64,000 nt of DNA from CAIWHR01 sp039931775 (GTDB lineage: Bacteria > Pseudomonadota > Gammaproteobacteria > Burkholderiales > Casimicrobiaceae). The DNA is taken from NCBI GenBank assembly GCA_039931775.1, contig JBDTRG010000171.1:1-64000 (forward strand), given 5' to 3'. Under the pieces are notes generated by a model. It was not told where the DNA came from. It ran no database searches and was given only the letters and a program-made list of their open reading frames with translations. Shown one piece after another: positions 53,373 to 64,000 of this stretch (within the stretch, counting starts at the first letter, position 1; each line of letters opens with the position of its first letter). The position numbers and the translations under genes are program-made.

Positions 53373-56300
53373 CTAGCGGTCCTCGCGCGCTGGCACGTTG
53401 GTCAGCGCCTCGACCAGCTGCTCGACGCGGATCGGTTTGGTCAGGTAATCGTCCATGCCGGCGGCGATGCACATCTCGCGGTCGCCCTGCATCGCGTTGG
53501 CGGTCATCGCCACGATGCGCGGGCGCTTCGCCGCGCTCCAGCGCTTCGTGATTTCCCTCGAAGCTTCGAGGCCGTCCATCTCCGGCATCTGCACGTCCAT
53601 CAGCACGACGTCATAGGACTGGCGCTCCACGCATTCGATCGCTTCGATGCCGTTGGACGCAAGATCCGCGCGGTAGCCCATCTGTTGCAGGATGCGCATC
53701 GCGAGCTTTTGATTCACGGCGTTGTCCTCGGCGAGGAGGATGCGCAGCGGATGGCGCGCCGCCATACCCGGGTCCAGCGTGGGCTTGGCCTGCGCCGCCT
53801 TGGGCGCGGAATCGTACCCAAGCAGCGTCATCAGCGTGTCGAAGAGCTGGCTCTGGCGCAGCGGCTTCGCGAGGTATGCCTTGAACAGGCCCTCGGTATC
53901 GCCAGCCTCGCGGCGGCCCAATGAGCTGAAGAGCACCAGGGGCAGCTTCGCATCGATCTCGTGGGCCCGTTGCGCGAGTTCGAGGCCATCCATCTCAGGC
54001 ATGTGCATGTCGAGGATCGCGAGATCGAACGCTTCGCCCTTCGTGAGCCACCTCAGCGCCTCGCCTGGAGACGCGGTGTCCTTCGGCAACATACCCCACT
54101 TTGCTGCCTGCAGCGCCAGCACCTTGCGGTTCGTCGCATTGTCATCGACCACCAGAACTCGTTTTCCCGCGAGCCCCGGCTGTTGCCCGATGAAGCTGCG
54201 CTTGCTTGTCTGCGGCAGATCGGCCGGCGGCACGCGGATCGTGACGTGAAACGTCGAGCCCTTACCCGCACCGTCGCTCGTCGCCCAGACCGTGCCGCCC
54301 ATCAACTCGGCCAGCCGCTTGCTGATCGCAAGTCCCAATCCCGTGCCGCCGTACTTGCGCGTCGTCGACGAATCCGCCTGCGAGAACGACTGGAACAGCC
54401 GGCTCATCCCCTCCTTTGTCAGCCCGATCCCGGTATCCCGGACAGCGAACGCGAGTTCGACCAGTCCATTCGCCGGCGGCTTGGCGCTGATCTCGACGAC
54501 CACTTCACCGGCCTCGGTGAACTTCACCGCGTTGGACAGCAGATTCAGCAGGATCTGCCGCATCCGCGTCACGTCGCCGCTCACCGCGGAAGGAACTTCA
54601 CCTTCGAAGAGATAAGCGATGTCGAGATGCTTCTCCGCGGCGCGCGCGCTCACGAGATCGAGTGCGGACTCGACGCATTCGCGCAGATCGAACGGGTGCG
54701 CCTCGATGTCCATGCGCCCCGCCTCGATCTTCGAGAAGTCGAGGATGTCGTTGATGATCGTCAGCAACGCGTCGCCGGAATCGCGGATCGTCGCAGCGTA
54801 ATCGCGCTGCTCGGGATTGAGCGGCGTGTCGAGCAGCAGCCCGCTCATCCCGATCACCGCGTTCATCGGCGTACGGATTTCGTGGCTCATCGTCGCCAGG
54901 AACGAACTCTTCGCCTCGTTGGCCCCCTCGGCGGCTGCGCGCGCCTCCTTCGCTTCCTGGAAGAGTTGCGCGTTGCGGATCGCCACGCCGACGCCAGTGG
55001 CGATCGTGGTCAACAGGCTCTGGTCGGCCGCGGTGAAGCGGCCCTCCTGGTGCGTGCTTTGTACGCTGATCACGCCGATCGCCTTGCCGCGCACTACGAT
55101 CGGCACGCCGAGGTACGACTTCGCGTCGATCCCGACCCGCGTCGCTCCGAGGGCCGTGCTCTTCTGGTCCATCCCTTCGTTGATGAGCAGTGCCTGGCCG
55201 GTTTCGATGATCGTACCGGTCAGGCCTTCACCCAGCGCCAGGGGCTCGAGCTCGTCGCCGTACACGTACGGGAAGTTGATCATGTTAGTGGCCGGATCGA
55301 GAAGGGCCACATAGACGATGTCGGCGCGGAACGTCTCACGCATCCGTTCGCCGATCATATGGATCAGCTCGTGCAAGTCGATGCGCGCCGCGAGCGCCTG
55401 CCCCATGGAATTGATCGTCGCGAGCTCGCCCGCACGCTGCTCGGTCTGTTCGAGCAGCAGTCTTGTCTGCTCGAAGAGACGCGCCCCTTCCAGCGCCATG
55501 CTCATGCTGCCGGAGAGCGTCGTCAGGAGCCTCAAAGCGGCATCGTCGAAGGCATGCTCCCGATCCACGTTGTCGAGACCGATGATGCCGATCACGCGCT
55601 CGCCCGACAGGATCGGCACCCGAACGAGGCACTTGGTTGGCGCGGTGCCGGGGACCGTCATCAACGGTACGCCGATCGCTGCCAATCGCGCTTCAAGGTT
55701 TTCGTTGACCAGAAACGGCTTTCCGGTGTGGAGGAGATGCCGAAGCATCGGGGTGATCGGCCCATCGGGCACTTCGAAGCGCTGGCCGCGTTCGAGCAGG
55801 TAGTGATAGTGGCGATTGTCGCGCTCGGGATCGACCGAGATGATGGTGATCCCCTGCGAGTCGAAGAGCTCGCGCAGCTTGTCGCCGACGAGCTCATAGA
55901 TCGCCTGGACCTCCAGCTTGTTCGCGAGGCCCTGCTGGACGCCGTTGATGATGGCGAGCTCGGCGGCACGGTCATTGGTCTCCTTCAGCAGTCGCTGCGT
56001 CTCGTCGAAGAGGCGGGCGTTTTCCAGCGCCACGCTCATGCTGTTGGCGAGCGTCTGCAACAGGCGCACGTCGGACTCGCTAAACGCGTGCTCGCGCTCC
56101 ATGTCGACGAGATTGATGAGTCCGCGCGCCTGGTCTCCGGCGACCAGCGGGACCCAAAGCGACGACTTTTCGAGTTCGGTTCCGGGAAATACGATTCCGC
56201 CGTATTTCAGCAACACTTCCGCGGTATTCTCGTTGTGGACCAGCGTCTCGCGCGTGCGGAGGACGTGCGAGCTGACGCCCTTGTCCGAAATCCGATGCGT

Positions 56301-59300
56301 ATCGACGTTGATCCGCCTTCCCTTTTCGTAGGCGTACGGGTAGTGGATCATGCCCGTCTTGGGATCGTGAATCCGGATGTTCATGTCGGCGTTGTTGAAA
56401 ATGTCGCGTATCTTGTCGCCGACCGCGTCGTAGATCCCCTGCATGTTGAGCTCGGCGGCGAGCGCCGCCTGCACACTGTTGATGATCGCGAGCTCGGCGT
56501 TGCGCTGCTCGGTCTCCTTGAGCAGCCGCTGCGTTTCGTCGAACAGGCGGGCGCTCTCCAGTGCCACGCCCATCGACGCTGCGACCGTCTGCAGAAGGCG
56601 AACTTCGGACTCGCCGAACGCGAATTCGCGCTCGTGATTCTCGAGCTGTATCGTGCCGAGAACACGGTCGCTGCCGACGATCTGCGCGCTGACATAGGAC
56701 TTGCTCTGATCGGTACCGGGAAGAGCGCCTGTCCCATCTGCGAGCATTTCCTCCGCCGTGTTGTAAACCAGCGGCTCGCGACGCCTGGTGTGCTCCTCGG
56801 TCAGCAGATCGGCGGGGATATCCAGGCGCTTGCCGTGCTCGAAGGCGTACAGATTGCGTCGAACGTTTGCGACCGGATCGTACCAGCGTATGCCGATATC
56901 GCCGGTGCCGAGCACCTCTCGCAACTTGTCGCCGACGAGATCGACGATGCCCTGGAAGTTGAGCGACCCGGCCATTCCCTGCTGGATGCTGTTGATCACC
57001 GCGAGCTCGGCGTTGCGCTGGCGCTCGGCCTCGAACGACTGGGCGTTCTGCAGCGCCACGCTCAAGCTCGCGGCGACCGTCGTGATCAGGCTGACGTCGG
57101 AGTCCGAAAACGCATGCTCTTCCTGCTTGCCGATGACGATCACGCCCGTTGCCGCGTCGCCACTGACGAGTGGCGCATAAACAAACGAATTGTCGACTAC
57201 GTCGCCGCCCAAGTTCGAAGTCGAGCCCGATTCATCGGACACGCGGTTCAATTCTGCCTCGGTGTGTACGACGATGAGCGTGCGTGTATGCATCACCCTT
57301 CCGGTGATGCCTCCGACGGCCCTCGGCTCGGGGTGGTAGCGCTCGCCATGGTCGACCAGATACGGCGTAATCATGCGGTCCTTCGCACGATCGTAAAGGC
57401 CAATGCCCGTGACATCGGACGCGAAAATCTCGCGCAGCTTGTCGCCGACCAGGTCGATGATTGCCGACATGTCGAGCTCCGCGGCGAGGCCCTGCTGGAT
57501 GCTGTTGATCACCGCCAGCTCGGCGGCGCGCTGCTCGGTCTCCTTCAACAGCCGCTGCGTCTCGTCGAAGAGGCGGGCGTTTTCGAGCGCGACGCCCATG
57601 CTCGAAGCAACCGTTTGCAGCAGGCGCAGCTCGGACTCGCCAAAGGCGTACTCGCGGTCGTGGTTCTCGACGGTGAGGTTACCCAGAACGCGGTCGCTTC
57701 CTATGATCGGCACGTGGACGAAGGACTTGCTCTGGTCGGTGCCGGGCACGGGGAATATTCCGTCGGCCTCCATTGCCGCGACCGTGCTATAGACGACGGG
57801 CTGGCGCGTCGCGATCATCCGTTCCGCTGCCCCGCCCGCGCGCATCGGGCGCGGCGGAGGAATGGCCAGGCGGTTCCCGTGTTCGAACGTATAGTGTTCG
57901 TGAACGGTTCGTGTCTGCAGGTCGTACCAGGCGATGCCGATGTCCCCGGTATTCAGCACCTCGCGCAGCTTGTCGCCGACCAGATCGACGATGGCCAGGA
58001 AGTCGAGCTCGGCGGCCAATCCGCGCTGGATCGCGTTGATGATCTCCAGCTCGCCGATGCGCTGGTTCAACTCCGCCGTGCGAGCGTCGACCTTGCGCTC
58101 CAGCCCCTGTGCCCACTGCGCGTTGTCGAGCGCGACGGCGGCCTGATTCGCCAGCATGCCCAGCATGTCGCGATCGGCTTCGCTAAACTGCCCGTAGACG
58201 CCATCCATATCGGCGTAGAGGTACCCCAGTAACTTGCTCTGGACGATGAGCGGGGCGACGATGCGCGATCGCTGCTTCTGCGCGGCTCCAGTCCGAGGTG
58301 TGTAGTGCAGCTGCGCGGTCCGCGCAATGCCCGCACGGGCGAGGTGCGAGCTGATCGTACGCACCAGCTTCCGGGGATCCTCACCCACCGGCACGATGGA
58401 TTCCGCCACATCGTGTCCGTCGGCGGTATTGAGGATCAGCATCAAGCGTTCGCCACCGCAAAGTTCGGTCGCCTCCTCGACGAGAAAGGTCTGGATCTCG
58501 GCGGCCGTGTGCAAAGCGTTGAGGCGCACCCCCGTATCCGCCAGCCGCTTGAACGGCTCTCGCACATTGGACTCGATGGCGAGATGCGCGAAGAGCCGTT
58601 CCTTGGGCAGGCCGCGCTTCACCCCATCCGCGATCCAGGCGGCGATGATCTCGCGATTGCTCTCGACCTTGTTGAGATAGTTCCGGCGCAGGCCTTCATC
58701 GCGCAGATTGGAGATGCCGTCGACCAGCGATGCGTAGGCGCGCTCGAGGGCCTCGCGTGCGCCTTTGCCCTTCCTGTTGGCATTTAGCGACTGCGCATGG
58801 CGCCACCAGATTTCCTGCGAGGTACTGCCGTCGGGTTGCGCAAACGACTGGGCGCGATGCAATTCGGTCGCTCGCGCGGTTGCCTTGAGCGCAGCCGCGG
58901 GATCGCCGTTGGCGAGATGCGCACGCCCGAGTGCGGTGAGGAAAACGTGCTCGCGCCCCGGGGTCACCCTGCGAGCCCCTTGCGCGGCAAACTTGTAGTC
59001 GCGAATCGCGGCTTCGATGTCGCCTTCGGCAAAGGACAGGTCGCCGCGGGCGGCGTGAAGACCGATTTCCTGGGCGGGGTCGCCGAGTGTCGGTAGCAGC
59101 ACCGCCAGTTCGGGCAAGATGGCGCGCGCCGCACCGAAGTTGCCGAGCTTGATCTCGACGTCCATCAGACCGGCAAGCGCATTGGCCAGCGCGACCATTG
59201 CGCCGATGCGGCGATTCTGTTCGACCAGGTTGCGCCGAATGCGGCGGACATGGGCGTACAAGCCGAGATCGAAATACGCGATGGCCAGATTCCCGAGCAC

Positions 59301-60176
59301 GGCTGCCTGCCGGTCGGCGTAACCCGCAGTCGCGAATGCCTGCAGCGCCTGGTCGGCGTGCTGAATCTGTTCGGCGATGTCGACATCGGAATGGTTCAGC
59401 AGATTGAACGCATTGCCAATGCCGTATTGATCGCCTGCCTGCCGGCACGATTCCAGCGCCATCCGCGCAGCGGCGCGCGAATCGCCGGCGCGGCCCAAAC
59501 CAAGGCAAGCCATGGCGATGACCCAGTGCGTGCGCCCCGCACCCGATGCATCCTCTGCAGCATGAAAGAGCGGCAAGGCCTGTCGAGCGGCCTTGAGGGC
59601 GAGTTCGATATGTCCGGCGCGGTTTTGAGCTTCGCCCAGGCGGAGGAGGCTTTCTGCAAGGAGGTGCTGCGAAGTGTGCCGTATCGCTACCGCTGCCGTC
59701 GCGGTCTTGACGGCGCCTTTCAAGTCGCCCTGGCGCATTTGTACGAGGGCCTTGCGGTTCAACGCCTGCGCTTTCAACGCGGGCTTCTTCTGTGCATTGG
59801 CGAGCTCGACCATCGTGTCGACATCGCTCGCGGCAAGGTCGAGATTGCCGTGCGCGACGAACGACTCCGCGCGCAGATCGAGCAGACGCAGCTGGTCGGC
59901 GGGCGCGAGCCCTGGGAGGGTGAGCGCGTGCGTACACCGCTCGATGGCCAGCTCATGCTGGCCGGTCCAGGCGAGGTCGCGTGCCGCGACGATCGCGTCG
60001 GCTGCCGAAGTTGGATTCATTGCCGACGCGGTTTCCGCGCTTCTGTTTCCGGACGAGCGTGGCGAAGTCCCTTTCATCGTGCCAACGACCTTTCGGGCCT
60101 TCCGTCGATTCGCATCGACCGCACCCGAAGCCCCCTCGGGCTTTGGCGATTGGACAGAGCGTGTGGACTGTTTCAT
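53373..60176 (-). CDS. Giant soluble hybrid histidine kinase B (TPR-like, 7 GAF, HK, 2 receivers)
   Basis: A 2,267-residue sensor kinase built like kinase A. Residues 1-55 are basic and disordered. A TPR-like helical region covers about 60-500. GAF modules begin at about 545, 714, 890, 1062, 1234, 1410 and 1590, joined by RLFDETQRLLKETEQRAAELAIINSVQ-like helices at a spacing of roughly 175 residues. The HisKA site is His1765 in SHEIRTPMNAVIGMSG, followed by an HATPase (NLLSNAVKF, DTGIGL, GGTGLGL). Receivers have Asp2056 and Asp2194. No membrane segment is seen. Its ATG is one base after the stop of kinase C and its TAG is one base before the GTG of kinase A. The C-terminal 500 residues are nearly the same as in kinases A and C. 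Confidence 0.93.
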   Translation of the reverse strand: MKQSTRSVQSPKPEGASGAVDANRRKARKVVGTMKGTSPRSSGNRSAETASAMNPTSAADAIVAARDLAWTGQHELAIERCTHALTLPGLAPADQLRLLDLRAESFVAHGNLDLAASDVDTMVELANAQKKPALKAQALNRKALVQMRQGDLKGAVKTATAAVAIRHTSQHLLAESLLRLGEAQNRAGHIELALKAARQALPLFHAAEDASGAGRTHWVIAMACLGLGRAGDSRAAARMALESCRQAGDQYGIGNAFNLLNHSDVDIAEQIQHADQALQAFATAGYADRQAAVLGNLAIAYFDLGLYAHVRRIRRNLVEQNRRIGAMVALANALAGLMDVEIKLGNFGAARAILPELAVLLPTLGDPAQEIGLHAARGDLSFAEGDIEAAIRDYKFAAQGARRVTPGREHVFLTALGRAHLANGDPAAALKATARATELHRAQSFAQPDGSTSQEIWWRHAQSLNANRKGKGAREALERAYASLVDGISNLRDEGLRRNYLNKVESNREIIAAWIADGVKRGLPKERLFAHLAIESNVREPFKRLADTGVRLNALHTAAEIQTFLVEEATELCGGERLMLILNTADGHDVAESIVPVGEDPRKLVRTISSHLARAGIARTAQLHYTPRTGAAQKQRSRIVAPLIVQSKLLGYLYADMDGVYGQFSEADRDMLGMLANQAAVALDNAQWAQGLERKVDARTAELNQRIGELEIINAIQRGLAAELDFLAIVDLVGDKLREVLNTGDIGIAWYDLQTRTVHEHYTFEHGNRLAIPPPRPMRAGGAAERMIATRQPVVYSTVAAMEADGIFPVPGTDQSKSFVHVPIIGSDRVLGNLTVENHDREYAFGESELRLLQTVASSMGVALENARLFDETQRLLKETEQRAAELAVINSIQQGLAAELDMSAIIDLVGDKLREIFASDVTGIGLYDRAKDRMITPYLVDHGERYHPEPRAVGGITGRVMHTRTLIVVHTEAELNRVSDESGSTSNLGGDVVDNSFVYAPLVSGDAATGVIVIGKQEEHAFSDSDVSLITTVAASLSVALQNAQSFEAERQRNAELAVINSIQQGMAGSLNFQGIVDLVGDKLREVLGTGDIGIRWYDPVANVRRNLYAFEHGKRLDIPADLLTEEHTRRREPLVYNTAEEMLADGTGALPGTDQSKSYVSAQIVGSDRVLGTIQLENHEREFAFGESEVRLLQTVAASMGVALESARLFDETQRLLKETEQRNAELAIINSVQAALAAELNMQGIYDAVGDKIRDIFNNADMNIRIHDPKTGMIHYPYAYEKGRRINVDTHRISDKGVSSHVLRTRETLVHNENTAEVLLKYGGIVFPGTELEKSSLWVPLVAGDQARGLINLVDMEREHAFSESDVRLLQTLANSMSVALENARLFDETQRLLKETNDRAAELAIINGVQQGLANKLEVQAIYELVGDKLRELFDSQGITIISVDPERDNRHYHYLLERGQRFEVPDGPITPMLRHLLHTGKPFLVNENLEARLAAIGVPLMTVPGTAPTKCLVRVPILSGERVIGIIGLDNVDREHAFDDAALRLLTTLSGSMSMALEGARLFEQTRLLLEQTEQRAGELATINSMGQALAARIDLHELIHMIGERMRETFRADIVYVALLDPATNMINFPYVYGDELEPLALGEGLTGTIIETGQALLINEGMDQKSTALGATRVGIDAKSYLGVPIVVRGKAIGVISVQSTHQEGRFTAADQSLLTTIATGVGVAIRNAQLFQEAKEARAAAEGANEAKSSFLATMSHEIRTPMNAVIGMSGLLLDTPLNPEQRDYAATIRDSGDALLTIINDILDFSKIEAGRMDIEAHPFDLRECVESALDLVSARAAEKHLDIAYLFEGEVPSAVSGDVTRMRQILLNLLSNAVKFTEAGEVVVEISAKPPANGLVELAFAVRDTGIGLTKEGMSRLFQSFSQADSSTTRKYGGTGLGLAISKRLAELMGGTVWATSDGAGKGSTFHVTIRVPPADLPQTSKRSFIGQQPGLAGKRVLVVDDNATNRKVLALQAAKWGMLPKDTASPGEALRWLTKGEAFDLAILDMHMPEMDGLELAQRAHEIDAKLPLVLFSSLGRREAGDTEGLFKAYLAKPLRQSQLFDTLMTLLGYDSAPKAAQAKPTLDPGMAARHPLRILLAEDNAVNQKLAMRILQQMGYRADLASNGIEAIECVERQSYDVVLMDVQMPEMDGLEASREITKRWSAAKRPRIVAMTANAMQGDREMCIAAGMDDYLTKPIRVEQLVEALTNVPAREDR

Positions 60177-60177
60177 C

Positions 60178-64000
<3,823 letters not shown>

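Noticed and set aside
53961..58232. Plus-strand open frame of 1,423 codons opposite kinase B
   Set aside because: It is a shadow caused by high GC and codon bias; the composition is improbable and kinase B is certain on the other strand.

Overview
The window is a 64 kb piece of a GC-rich bacterial chromosome, most likely from a betaproteobacterium (Burkholderiales/Nitrosomonadales-like). The reasons are an aceE-aceF-lpdA operon whose E3 carries its own lipoyl domain, the string nadD-rsfS-rlmH-maf-rng, a vacB/tonB/mtgA cluster, an mpl-yqiA pair and a BktB-type thiolase. No rRNA, tRNA, CRISPR array, complete insertion sequence or prophage is visible. No stretch longer than about 300 bases lacks coding sequence or a gene remnant. 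Both ends cut through a gene: aceE on the left and a giant sensor kinase on the right.

Layout. 1-6 kb: pyruvate dehydrogenase complex, then rpiA. 6-9.3 kb: proA, an MFS transporter and a DUF924 protein. 9.3-13.1 kb: NAD synthesis, ribosome and RNA maintenance genes. 13-17.5 kb: a PHB-depolymerase-like esterase, two glyoxalase-fold proteins, a membrane-anchored SRPBCC protein, a D-threonine aldolase/D-serine dehydratase-like enzyme and a small membrane protein. 17.5-19.3 kb: a COG4315-type secreted protein, ECF sigma factor and anti-sigma factor module. 19.4-25 kb: mgtE, mtgA, a TonB-family protein and an RNB ribonuclease. 25-31 kb: redox and peripheral metabolism (aldo/keto reductase, carboxymuconolactone-decarboxylase-like protein, DUF1684 protein, 5'-nucleotidase, ornithine aminotransferase). 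31-38.3 kb, mostly minus strand: a DUF3617 protein, two FAD oxidoreductases resembling HcnB/HcnC, yqiA, mpl, an MFS transporter and a DUF486 protein. 38.4-44 kb: arylamine N-acetyltransferase, a GFA-fold protein, small envelope proteins, a TetR regulator divergent from a thiolase with a twin operator between them, a GNAT remnant and a Gfo/Idh dehydrogenase.

The most striking region is 44-64 kb. It is a single minus-strand gene train of at least 20 kb. Three giant soluble hybrid histidine kinases lie end to end with one base between each stop and the next start: at least 1,270 aa in the window, then 2,267 aa, then 2,639 aa. They are followed, with overlapping reading frames, by a stand-alone Hpt protein and a receiver-adenylate cyclase. 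The two complete kinases each have an N-terminal TPR-like helical region and seven to nine tandem GAF modules, then HisKA, HATPase and two receivers; the third shows the same C-terminal half. None has an obvious membrane segment. The arrangement reads as a cytoplasmic multi-input phosphorelay ending in cAMP synthesis. The pathway is an inference from domains and gene order.

Small repeats have shaped the window. Three copies of a 23-25 bp inverted repeat sit exactly between co-directional housekeeping genes. A second palindromic repeat family occurs once inside the lpdA coding sequence and once after rpiA. A GC-rich repeat between mpl and yqiA appears to have removed the yqiA start codon.
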